A stretch of DNA of 64,000 nt, taken from positions 36,226,454 to 36,290,453 of the forward strand of contig NC_062232.1 in assembly GCF_902686445.1 (NCBI RefSeq), in the 5' to 3' direction. Below the pieces are notes generated by a model. The model was not told where the DNA came from and ran no database searches. It saw only the letters and a program-made list of their open reading frames with translations. This DNA is from Sciurus carolinensis. Taxonomy: Eukaryota > Chordata > Mammalia > Rodentia > Sciuridae. Positions 54,713-64,000 of the stretch are shown in pieces (the first letter of the stretch is position 1; each line of letters opens with the position of its first letter). The position numbers and the translations under genes were made by a program.

Positions 54713-55285
54713 AAACATACAGCCAAGTTAATAAGAAAGTGATAGAATCCACAAGGGGCCCAAGGAAGGAAGCAGCTAGAAATACAAGTGATCATTAGAA
54801 ACTATAGCTATCCTGAGGTCTTTGATAATTTTCCTAACTGAGAGAATTGGGTTTTGAAAGCAGAACTGGGACAAGAGACAGAGCTTTGGGCCCTCATGGT
54901 ATGAAGCATTATTGAAGCTGAGGCCTCTAAATGAAGCCCACACACAAAAGTAATGAGTTAATCAAAGTGCTCATTAGATACAAGTCACCTGCCTAGAAGA
55001 TACAAGCAAAGCAATTTACCTTGGCCTGGGATCTGGATTTTCAAAAACAAAACAAAATGATTTCTTCCCTTTAAAAGCAGATTACAATGAATGGTAGTAA
55101 TGAGGGGAAAAAGGAACAGCTAAAGACCTAGAGTGAAAGAAGATAAATATTTATCATACTAACTAAGCTATTAACTAAAATCAACCGATATGGTAAAGAC
55201 ATAAGGAATTGAAATCAAAAGTCAGCATGTTGGAAGTAAAAAGGAAAAGAACTAAAATCTGTAAAGACAAGTTTAAAAGGAAAAG
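54713..55285. other. Intergenic interval, nothing recognised
   Basis: Purine-rich, no nameable repeat or exon. Confidence 0.35.
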
Positions 55286-55362
55286 GTTGACTGTGGTATG
55301 CTCACTGATAAGATGCTTGCTTAATATGCGTGAAGCTCTGGCACCACACACACAAAAAAATT
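55286..55362 (+). mobile_element. ID SINE, diverged
   Basis: GTGGTATGCTCACTGATAAG, CTTGCTTAATATGCGTGAAG, then a CACACACAAAAAAA tail. Part of the B box is missing. Confidence 0.65.
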
Positions 55363-55423
55363 AAATGAACAGGTAACAAGAGAAGTTTTGTTTTGTTTTG
55401 GGGTTTTGTGGGGTTTTTTTGTT

Positions 55424-55499
55424 TTGCAGTGCTGGGGATTGAACCCGGGGACTGTGCATGCTAAGCAAGTGCTCTACCACTAAGCTATACCCCCAGCCC
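55424..55499 (-). mobile_element. ID SINE
   Basis: GTGCTGGGGATTGAACCCGG, CTAAGCAAGTGCTCTACCAC, TATACCCCCAGCCC. A T/G-rich tract to the left is its tail. Confidence 0.92.
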
Positions 55500-56518
55500 A
55501 CTGGGAAGGGTTTTAAGAATAAAAAAGAAAATAAGGGACTAATTCATAGATAAAATAATTTTAAAAAATCAAACAAAGTAAGAGCATAAATAACCAACAA
55601 AGAAATGCCAAGTTACAAATAATTTTAAGATAAAATAAATGTGTAATTAATCACAGAAAAGAAAAATAACAGCCACACAACTAATACTAGACTAAGTGAG
55701 AATTCCTAACCCAGTGGCAGACTGTGGCCACGCCCTTTGAGGCCTCTAGGGGCAAGAGTCCAAATTCCCTACCCTTTGGCTATTTACCAGATTACCTGAA
55801 ACTCAAGACACCCCGCAGTCCAAACATACACATAGAGACACTATACTAGGGATCCAGTTTTCTTCCACAGCACACAACTAATAAATGACGGTTATTATTT
55901 CCTCTAAGGTCTTCTGAAGCTGAGAACAAAGATGGCTATCATTTCCTCCAATTCTTATCTTTAAAAAAACAAACAGTGAAGCAATTTAATTTCTTGGCTT
56001 TGAAATCTCAGAAATGTTAGATCTCTTTAGAAGAAATAATGGGATAAGACAAATTAAATTCTTTGGTTCTAACTGAAGGGAACAGAGCAGCACAGGGGCC
56101 CTGGGTACAAGGAGACAGTAGCAGTGTCCATATGGGAGTCCCAAAAGAGCAGGTGATACCTGAGGCCTGCTCAGAACTACCAACCCTTCTAAAAATAGAA
56201 AACTGAAGAACACTGTACTGAAGTTTCAGAAAGTCAAGATTACATTAGTTTGCAGATCATCACCTGGTCTGAGATTATATCCTCATGCTGTTTTGCCACT
56301 AACAAGTCCTTTCTTTAATAAAAATGATGGCAAAAGAGGTAATCACTCAAATTTTTAGTTGGGAAAATTAAAACTTGACAAGTTTAAATCATCCAATTGA
56401 TCATTACTATAATTTCTATGGAAATTGGATCAGTCTTAGAAATGACAAAGTCTAAGTATTCCACATTTGTGGGACAAGTATGATAAACCTTAAGAAGAGA
56501 GTGTCAGCAGTCATATTA
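55500..56518. other. Intergenic interval, nothing recognised
   Basis: No repeat family or exon was recognised. Confidence 0.35.
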
Positions 56519-56521
56519 TGT

Positions 56522-56562
<41 letters not shown>
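56519..56562 (+). repeat. Compound microsatellite (TG)n(AG)n
   Basis: TG units (to 56546) are joined to AG units. It has the same compound form as 36269-36360 but is shorter. A run of A lies at about 56650-56668. Confidence 0.93.
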
Positions 56563-56563
<1 letters not shown>

Positions 56564-56814
56564 AAGCTAGACACACACAAAAAGCATAAGAGAAACAGGA
56601 AAGGCCAGTGTAGAATATGGAGAAACAGCATGTATCCCATTTGTTTACAATAAAAAAAAAAAAAAAAAGAATATGGGGATTTTAGAGAGGCATTCTGGGA
56701 ACATGGAGGACAAAAGTTAGGATGGGTGAGGTTGGAGAATATCTATGCCTTCTCTCATCCCTGCATAAATATAGTGCTCGCTTTAGCCTGGGTCACCCTG
56801 AAAGCATAGTCTGG

Positions 56815-57065
56815 GACAAGGGTGTTTCTATGGATAGTTTATTTTGCAAAGTGAATCCAGGGAGCAGTAATGAGGACTGGGAAAAGGGTAACAAGGAAGG
56901 AGGGACATAACATGGGCACCTGGGGCTCAATCTCCCTGGGATCTTCTGTGGAGCTATACAGAACACACTTCATAATTATCTACCAGTGGCAGAGAAGGAG
57001 ACAACATTCATCGACTGACTCACAGTCCCCATTGCTCCAAGGTCATTCAGTGGGATGTTAACTAC
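56815..57065. repeat. Unnamed ancient interspersed repeat, copy 3
   Basis: ATAGTTTATTTTGCAAAGTG, GGTAACAAGGAAGGAGGGAC, TGGGGCTCAATCTCCCTGGG. The order matches 25470-25760 and 29995-30260. Confidence 0.35.
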
Positions 57066-58984
57066 CCCATACTTCCAGTATATGCACATATGAGTGCCAA
57101 GAGAGTTTATGTGGCTGTCCCAAAGAGTGGTGTCAGGAGAACCTAGGGCAGAAAGTGCAAAGTACAAGGTACAGTTTAGATGAAGTGCCATGAGGTTATT
57201 GGTTGCCACTTTAATGGTTGAAACAGAAAGTGAGCCAGGAAGATGTGAAGCAGTGCATCTGAATTGTCTGCTACAATGCTTTTCTCAGGTAGAAAGATCT
57301 AGAAACAACTGCCTCATCATACTAAATCCAAGCTTGCAGGGGAAATTTCAGTTTGAGATGGTCTTTCCATGAGCCTGTAGAGATTTTTGCCTCATTCCAG
57401 TGACAGCTTGGGCAGACAGGCATTCTTCTATATGCCATGTGACTAAGCCCAGATAAGACTATAGCTAAAGACTTAGGGTTTCTCACTTCCCAAGGTCCCT
57501 AATGTCCTCTCACATTTACACAGTAACTATGGTGACCTGCTTTCTTTCTGAATAATTACTTAGTAATTCAGTCTCAAGTGTTACCTTAATGGTGCTCCTT
57601 CAGTTATCCATGATCCAGACTAGCTCAGGTCCAGGCTGGGATAAGTTTGAACTGCCACTGCCACATTTATACAGCCCTACTAAAATTAAAGGAGATTTTT
57701 GCATGACATTTCTCATTGATCCTCACAAAAATCATGGAGGAATAGGTTTCAAGTGGTGAAAGTGACAGCTCTATCCCAGAGGTAACTTAGTATCCAAATT
57801 GTAGGAGGTTAGGATTTCTAACAATTCTCTTTCCTGGTGAATATTCTGCTCCTTGTTCATAATAATTCACAATAATCTAAGAACAGATCTAAGGCCAAAA
57901 ATATTCCCTTCTTATAAATTAATGCTGGGCCATTGCATTGTAAACAGCTTCTGTCACCGTTGTCAGTGTATACCTAGTAGGACATTTCATATTCAAAGTA
58001 TAAAGGACTGAAGTCAATACAGCCTATCTTAAGAAGGAATGAACATGCTGGGAAGATAGAGATTGCACCACAGAATTAGGGGGAAGTCTAAAGAAGTAGG
58101 CTAATGAATAAACAGGAGCCAAAGTGGCAGGATTGCTAGGTTATCTTTAAGCCATTTAAATCAATAAAGACTTATTTCTTGCTCAAACCACATATCTACC
58201 TTGGGGTGGCAGAGGACTCTGCTCCATCTGCAGGGTCCTAGGTTGATAAAGCAAGCACTATCTCAAATATTTCCAGTGACCAAGCCAGAGGGAAAACAGA
58301 ACTCTGGAAGGTCTTGCTCAACTCATTCGAGTCTAAGTCCTAGAGTAACATACATCACTTCCAGTCCAATTCAGTGTGGACATTCCTGATCACATGGCTC
58401 CACAGGGCAGCCAGGAAATGAAATCATACCATGTACCCAGAGAAAGGAAAGAACTGGAAACAGTTGCAAAACAGTATCTACTCTACCACAGGCATGCATA
58501 AGAAAATTTCTCTGGTTAAGGTGTCACCATTGGATACTGTTAGTCACCATTGGCATTGCCAGAATGAAGCCTAAACTACCTTTCTCACTTATTCTGGATT
58601 CTAATCCCTGAATTCATTATGAGTTCAGAGTCCATATTAATTGACTGAGCTTGGGTCACAGGCATGTGTCTTAGCAAGTCATTACCTGTCTCCTATTATG
58701 TCATTGTGTGATCTCCCTAGCAGAATCCCAAAATGTAAGAGAGGGGTTTAGATCCTGGTCAATCAAAAGGGGTAAAATGTCCACAGTGTGATAAATATCT
58801 AATAAATTCACCTTGCAGGAGAAAATAGAAAAATGGATATAAGGGCAAAAGATTTATACAATCTGAAGAGAAACCAGAGTATAGAAAAATGGATGAATAA
58901 ATAGTCCTGTTTCAAGCATCATTCTATCTGTCATTCAATTCATATGGAAATTATGTTGCATGGGCCATTTACTCATCCCCATTC
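57066..58984. other. Intergenic interval, mostly unassigned
   Basis: The part at about 58150-58500 (GGCCCTACACATCACTTCC-like wording, CACATGGCTCCACAGGGCAG) may be an old repeat that I cannot name. No exon was recognised. Confidence 0.3.
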
Positions 58985-59290
58985 ACATGATCAATTAGGT
59001 AACAAATGTTCATTGAGATTCCACCTACTTCCAAGTACTCTGAAGATACCAAGATGAATAAGACATGGTTCTTGTACTCTAATAGAGAGGGTAGACATTA
59101 AAGAAAGAATTTTAATGCAGCACAGTCTGTCTTAGATAGATATTAATGCTAAGGGATGGTGTTGGCTCAGAGTAGAGAGTAATTCACTTTAATGCAGGTA
59201 GGATGTCCTAGTCAGGGCTGGCCATTCTAGGAAGAAACTACAGTAAAGTAAGATGCATAGTAACTGCCTTGGGCAGAGATAAGTAATGTA
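58985..59290 (-). mobile_element. L2-like LINE fragment, diverged
   Basis: CAAATGTTCATTGAGATTCC, AAGATACCAAGATGAATAAG and TTCTTGTACTCTAATAGAGA match the antisense L2-type 3' region. Confidence 0.4.
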
Positions 59291-59934
59291 GTATATCACG
59301 GGCACAGAAAAGCTGACAGACCTGAGGCTGGAGAGGAGTCAGAGACCAGACCAAAAAAGGACTTCCTATCCAGGCTGGAAATGAACTTTGCCCTCTGGGC
59401 AGTAGGAGGACTGACATTGAGAGTAGGATGGTTGACCCAGACTAGGGGAAAGTTGGGCTGGCATCTGTAGATTGGTACATCGGTTGAGAGGGGCACAAAT
59501 TTCCAAAGGACAACCGGATAGGAGGAACAGAGAACCCAGATAGCATGTTCAGGACTACTGGAGCTCAACAAAGTGAAGAAGGGTCATTCCAGCTAGAACA
59601 GGAAGTCTAGCTACATATATCATTTCCAGGGAGGGGACCTCAGTCACCAAGCTAGAGCCAAAGCAGTGCTCATGGTTGGAGGATGTGAAGTCTCCAAGTT
59701 CTACCAGTTGGTAACAGGTGCAAGGGAAGCACAAAACTGGAGACTGGTCTGCAGCCTGGGGCAGGGAACTGTGACTTGAGGAAGCCAGTAGTTGATACCT
59801 GGAAGTTCAATTTAGGAGACCTCCAGAGTAGTCAAAATGGGAGACCAGAAATCTAGTGAACAATCCCTAGATCGGTCTGAACAGTCTATAAGGAGCCTCC
59901 TAAATGGAAAAATTTGCTGGCTCAGGATTTGTTT
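59291..59934. other. Intergenic interval, nothing recognised
   Basis: GC-richer than its neighbours, with no repeat or exon recognised. Confidence 0.35.
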
Positions 59935-60009
59935 TTCAGTCCTTGGGATAAAACCTGGATTACATGCATGTTAGGCAAATGCTCCAACACTGAACTATAC
60001 CCTCAACCC
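59935..60009 (-). mobile_element. ID SINE, diverged
   Basis: TTGGGATAAAACCTGGATTA, GTTAGGCAAATGCTCCAACA, CTGAACTATACCCTCAACCC. Confidence 0.75.
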
Positions 60010-60306
60010 AGGATTTATCTCTTAAAGGACTAGGTACAACAGAGTCTATAAAACAAGGGTGAAATGAACTAGATAACCTGGGGCCCAGGCTTGGAGGAAG
60101 GAACAGAGGTGTTGGGCATGTTGCCAGTCTGACTTAGTATTACTGATTCAGAATAACTTTCTATTATAAATGGCTCCATCATAGGAAGATGAAGGAGAGA
60201 AAGCCCTCACAGTCAGATAACTGAACCCCAAGACACATTCTGCAGAAGGCTGATTGAACTCTCAGCAATATCTGTTATTGAAACATGGCTCCTTAAAAAC
60301 AGTGTT

Positions 60307-60466
60307 TTTGGGGAGTGGGAAGAGGGGAAGTAGGGAAGTACTGGGAAGTGATAATTGCAAAATTATATTGTTATAGTGTGTGCATGTACAAATATGTATC
60401 AACAAATCCCATCAATATGTACAACTATAATGCACCAATAAAATAATGTGGGAAAAGCAAAGATAA
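60307..60466 (+). mobile_element. L1-type 3' tail with 12-bp TSD, third copy
   Basis: TTGGGGAGTGGGAAGAGGGG, AGTGTGTGCATGTACAAATA, TATCAACAAATCCCATCAAT, AATGCACCAATAAAATAATG. The direct repeat AAAAACAGTGTT flanks it (60295-60306 and 60467-60478). Confidence 0.65.
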
Positions 60467-60851
60467 AAAAACAGTGTTGTGGTTTTGCTGCAGGAAGAAA
60501 AAAAGGAAATTTTGGGATAGGGACCCAAGCATAATTTTGCAGACATGATTAGAAGTAATGAATATGAGAGAGTTCAGAAAATATAGGCCCTTGCTACAAA
60601 CATCCATGCATTCTGGATCTATAGAGTAAATCATTCTCCTTCAACTTTCAGCATCTTCTAGGTATACTCAAGCTGGAAAGAAGAATTAAGTATATGCTCC
60701 TTAGAATGGCACACCCATTCCCTGCTCTGGTACCTATCTATTTACTGATGCTAGCCTTATTTACCACCCTTCTGCCTCATATTTGACCCTCTTGTAACTG
60801 GCTAGTCTCTCCTCTGTACTTCTGTTAAAGCTATTCCCTTAATCTAGAATT

Positions 60852-61040
60852 AGGATTATCAGATTTAGAAAATAAATAGACAGGGTGATCAATTAAACTT
60901 GAATTTCAGTAAAATAGGAATACATTGTGTGCATGTAAGTGTACCTTATGGAATATCTAGGACATACTTATACTAAAATTTCCTCATTGCTTATGTAAAA
61001 TTCAAATTCACCTGTGTCCCATACTGTACCTGACCAACTG
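60852..61040. mobile_element. Palindromic MITE (hAT-type, possibly MER53), second copy
   Basis: AGGATTATCAGATTTAGAAA, CAATTAAACTTGAATTTCAG on the left and AAATTCAAATTCACCTGTG on the right are inverted copies. It is related to 50083-50273. Confidence 0.55.
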
Positions 61041-61432
61041 CTATGGTTTGAATGTGTCCTCCCACCAATTTTATGTGTTGAAAACTTAATCCCCAAATCC
61101 ATACATTGATGGTATTTGGAAGTAGGGCTTTTGGGGGTAATTAGAATTAAATAAGCTCATCAGATTGGGGACTGCATAATGAAACTGGTGACTATATAAG
61201 AAGAGGAAGAGCGACCTGAACTGACACACATCCTGGGTCTGTTTCACCATGTGATGCACTCTGCCATGTTATGATGCAGCAAGAAGGCCCTCACTAGATA
61301 CTGAGCAGATGTCATCAGTACCATGCTCTTGAACTTCCCTTTCTCCATAACTGTAAGCCAAATAAACTTACATTCTTTATGAATTACATGGTCTCAGGTA
61401 TTTTGTTATAGTGACAGAAAACATCCTCACAG
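61041..61432 (+). mobile_element. MaLR-type solo LTR (MLT1-like)
   Basis: TGCTATGGTTTGAATGTGTC at the start, then TTGAAAACTTAATCCCCAAA, GCAGCAAGAAGGCCCTCACT, TAAGCCAAATAAACTTACAT and TATTTTGTTATAGTGACAGA. It looks nearly full length. No retroviral genes are present. Confidence 0.9.
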
Positions 61433-61439
61433 GAATGCT

Positions 61440-61722
61440 TTCTTACTCATTCTTTCTGATGCATTTCTAATATTTCTAATATCCCATCATCTAGGAAATC
61501 TTCCCTGAACCCCTAGGTTGGCTTGAATGCCCTCTTCTGGCCAACTCTGGGTCCCTGTGTGTGACTCCATCCTCACATGTGGCACATTACCATAAGATTA
61601 TCTTTGGAGGTGCTGTTTACCTCCATATTAGCCTCTAAGTTTCCCCAGGGCCTGATGAAACATGAACTTCGTATTCCTATCACAAAGGCTACTCAATAAA
61701 TGTTGATTGACCTGAATTAATA
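61440..61722 (+). mobile_element. L2 LINE 3' fragment
   Basis: CATCTAGGAAATCTTCCCTG, GGCACATTACCATAAGATTA, then TTCCCCAGGGCCTGATG and TACTCAATAAATGTTGATTG. Confidence 0.75.
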
Positions 61723-61735
61723 GACAATTAGGATA

Positions 61736-62069
61736 CAGTTGGCCCCATGTATTCATAAGCTCCACTTCTGTGGATTCAACCAACTGGGAATCAAAAATAT
61801 TTGAGAAAAAATGTGTCTGTACATTTTATACATGTACAAATTTTTCCTTGTCATTATTCCCTAATAGAGTATAACAACTCTTTATATTTCATTTACTTTG
61901 CATTAGACATTATTAGAAATATCTTATTTAAAATATACTGAAGAATATGCCTAGGTTCTGTGCAAATAAATACTACATTTTACACAAGAAACTTAAGCAT
62001 CTGGGAATTTTGGTGTCTGGAGGTAGTGGTCCTGGAACAAATCTCCTGTGGATACTGAAGGATGACTGC
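61736..62069 (-). mobile_element. MER2-like DNA transposon (TcMar-Tigger), near full length
   Basis: Both terminal inverted repeats are recognisable (CAGTTGGCCCCATGTATTCA at left, GGATACTGAAGGATGACTGC at right). Internal blocks TTGTCATTATTCCCTAATAG, TAACAACTCTTTATATTTC and GGTCCTGGAACAAATCTCCT are in order. It is non-autonomous, with no transposase. Confidence 0.82.
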
Positions 62070-62434
62070 ATTTGTAGTTTTACAAGTAAATGCCACAAAC
62101 GAACTAGCCTGAGACATTTAAAGAAAAAGATTGCCATTGCTCTCTGTTTCTTAGATTATAAAAGAAAAGCAAAGTGAGACTTTCTGATAGCTGAGCCCAC
62201 ACCTTACTCTGCTGCTGGGTGAATGTAAAGCACAGTCATAAAGAGCTTTAAGAAATCAGATTGCTCTCCACAAAGCATCAAAGTTCAAACAACGGAGAAG
62301 TTTGACCTTTGAATGTAAAGATATGTTTACTTTGTAACTTTATTAGGGAGAATATTTTGCACTTTTCCATCTCAGGATGCTGTTGAGACAGTAAGAACAT
62401 GTGAAATACGCAGTGCTTCAAGAAGAAAATTGTA
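62070..62434. other. Intergenic interval, nothing recognised
   Basis: No repeat or exon signature was recognised here. Confidence 0.35.
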
Positions 62435-62513
62435 GGCTGGAGATATAGCTCAGTTGGTAGAGTGCTTCCCTTGGAAGCACAAGGCCCTGGGTTCAATACC
62501 GAGCGCTACACAC
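62435..62513 (+). mobile_element. ID SINE (CAGTTGG subtype)
   Basis: GGCTGGAGATATAGCTCAGT, TGGTAGAGTGCTTCCCTTGG, AAGCACAAGGCCCTGGGTTC. Confidence 0.92.
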
Positions 62514-62616
62514 AAAAAAAATCATTATTGCAAGCCAATTAATGGCCCAGCAAGGAAATCTAGGCCCATTCCTTGACTTGAGATGAAAATCATTTTAAAC
62601 AAGGAGACTCTAAACT

Positions 62617-63099
62617 AAGAATCTAAGGTGTCCTCTGTTAATCCAAAGCTGCCACTTTACATGTAGAAAAGACCCAGGGAGGCTAAGTAACTTTCCCAAG
62701 GTCAAGAAACATGGATAGCTAAAGGTTTAAAGGTCTTCCAAGCCCAGAAGCTCTGATGCAAGATTCTAACATTATTGAGGAATCCATTTAAATGTTTATT
62801 AGAGGATTCTTTGTTATTCCCCCTCATACTAAGGATTGAACCCAGGGGCTCTCTACCTCTGAGTGACACCCTAGCCCTCTTTTAATTTTTTTTTTTCGAC
62901 AGGGTCTTACTAAGTTGCCCAGGCTGACCTGGAACTTATGATTCTCCTGCCTCAGCCTCAAGTAGCTGAAATTACAGGCCTATGTCACCCTGCCTGGCTT
63001 GTTAGAGAACTCTTATTATAAAAAAAAATGCTTTTCTTCCATCTTAAATAAGTCTTCCATTCTTTTAAAAACCTTTCAATGAAAAAGAAAAAAATAAGT
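62617..63099. repeat. Tandem segmental duplication, copy A
   Basis: The unit starts AAGAATCTAAGG, carries an antisense MIR-like core (62640-62760), then GAATCCATTTAAATGTTTAT, a SINE (62818-62998), and ends TTTCAATGAAAAAGAAAAAA. Copy B repeats this order directly next to it, beyond the extent of the MIR. Identity is moderate, so the duplication is old. Confidence 0.85.
62818..62998 (-). mobile_element. B1-ID composite SINE in duplication copy A
   Basis: Antisense ID (AAGGATTGAACCCAGGGGCT) and B1 (TCTCCTGCCTCAGCCTCAAG). Imperfect direct repeats flank it (TTAGAGGATTCTT at 62809-62821, TTAGAGAACTCTT at 63002-63014). Copy B has no SINE at this point. Confidence 0.88.
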
Positions 63100-63637
63100 A
63101 AGAATCAAAGATGACCTTTATTAGTCCAATTTGGCCACTTTACAGATAAAAAAAAATTAAGACCCAGAGAGGGTAAGTGACTTGCCTAAAATCATGAAAC
63201 TGTTGAGTCAGTAAGGGTTAAAAGGTCTTCTGATACCCAGCCCAGAGCTCTTGTGACTGTTTACAGAAAACATTGATGCAAGATTCCAACGTCATTCAAC
63301 GTCATTGGGGAATCCATTCAAATGTTTATTAGAGGAGTCTTATAAAAAATCCTTGATTTCTTCCATCTTTTTTTGTGTGTGCAGGAAATTGAACCCAGGG
63401 GCACTTAAACACTGAGCCACATCTCCTGCCCTTTCTTATATTTTATTTAGAGACACACTGAGTTGCTTAGCACCTCACTTTTGCTGAGACTGTCTTTGAA
63501 CTTGCAATCCTCCTGTCTCAGCCTCCTGAGTAGTTGGGATTACAGGCGTGCACCACCATGCCTGGCTATTTCTTCCATTTTATCTGAATCCTTCATTCTT
63601 TGAAAGTCTTCTTTCAATGAAACAGAAAAAATATAAG
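63100..63637. repeat. Tandem segmental duplication, copy B
   Basis: The unit starts AAGAATCAAAGATG, carries the same MIR-like core (63120-63270), then GAATCCATTCAAATGTTTAT, a SINE (63370-63567) at a different position, and ends TTTCAATGAAACAGAAAAAA. A perfect 10-bp tandem repeat CAACGTCATT (63287-63306) is private to this copy. Confidence 0.85.
63370..63567 (-). mobile_element. B1-ID composite SINE in duplication copy B
   Basis: Antisense ID (GGAAATTGAACCCAGGGGCA) and B1 (TCTCAGCCTCCTGAGTAGTT, CACCACCATGCCTGGC). Direct repeats flank it (ATTTCTTCCATCTT at 63356-63369, ATTTCTTCCATTTT at 63568-63581). Copy A has the empty site, TTTTCTTCCATCTT, near 63034. Confidence 0.92.
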
Positions 63638-64000
63638 CCTCACTCTCACCAACCTGTGCCTTGTATATTTAAAGATCACTATTGAGCTGACCCCAATGTC
63701 TTCTTGTTCTTAGACAAAATAATAAATAAATAAACAAACAACTTTTATGGAGTTCATCGTCCTGGCAAAGTGACTGTCCTTTGTGCTATTCCCTGGATTT
63801 TTAGCTCCTTTTTACATTGGAGAAGATAGAATGGCTATGGCATTTTTAATATGAACCTAGTTATTCTGGAAATAAAGGAAATTCTACTTAACTGTGCATT
63901 TTCATATATCCCTATATATCTTATGATTACATTTCCTTTAAAGAAACAGAGGTGGAGAAAGTAGCTTTTAAATACCATTTCATGATCATGCCTTTCACTT
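63638..64000. other. Intergenic interval at right edge, nothing recognised
   Basis: An AAAT-rich patch lies near 63715-63740. Nothing else was recognised. Confidence 0.35.

Larger units (their letters stand above)
41760..64000. other. Intergenic region upstream of MAOB
   Basis: There is no recognisable exon on either strand. In other placental mammals the next gene upstream of MAOB is NDP; its exons were not seen. The region is packed with SINE, L1, L2, LTR and MITE copies listed separately. Confidence 0.7.

Noticed and set aside
54513..54731. Frame with Pro/Leu and Asn-Pro repeats
   Set aside because: It is a translation of the CCACCCCTC and CCCTAA tracts of an L1 3' UTR.
41760..64000. NDP or another gene upstream of MAOB
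   Set aside because: No cysteine-knot coding text or other exon with splice sites was recognised.

Overview
The window looks like a mammalian X-chromosome segment from a squirrel-family rodent (ground squirrel or marmot type). Two things point to this. About 30 SINEs are ID elements (tRNA-Ala-derived) or B1+ID composites of the kind known from sciurids, with no primate Alu and no mouse-type B2 or B4 seen. The only recognisable coding exon is exon 1 of MAOB, a gene that sits on the X in placental mammals. The organism call is inference; the exon call is well supported.

Layout. MAOB is on the minus strand. Exon 1 encodes 15 codons plus one base at 41443-41488, with a consensus splice donor next to it at 41442-41437. 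It lies in a CpG island (about 41275-41745) with GC boxes, a TATA-like element and a DR1-like motif upstream. Everything left of the exon (1-41442) is read as MAOB intron 1; I found no exon 2, so it is presumably beyond the left edge. Everything right of the promoter (about 41760-64000) is read as the intergenic region upstream of MAOB, which in other mammals lies between MAOB and NDP. No NDP exon was seen.

The rest is non-coding DNA dominated by repeats: young ID and B1-ID SINEs, 5'-truncated L1 copies with target-site duplications (TSDs), old L1, L2 and MIR fragments, MaLR-type LTRs, a few DNA-transposon MITEs (including a nearly complete MER2-like copy) and many microsatellites. Several sites are nested insertions whose order can be read directly, for example ID inside LTR inside MER20-like at 51372-52078 and L1 inside a SINE at 53531-54300. 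Repeat family names were assigned from memory of consensus sequences and should be confirmed with RepeatMasker.

No operon, CRISPR array, tRNA gene or new protein-coding system is present. The most unusual structures are a roughly 0.5-kb tandem duplication whose two copies carry independent SINE insertions (62617-63637), a 32-bp fold-back inverted repeat inside an old L1 (21921-21991), and an apparently 5'-inverted L1 carrying G-quadruplex and telomere-like tracts (54417-54696). A few repeat-poor stretches with clustered transcription-factor-like motifs are noted as enhancer candidates at low confidence.
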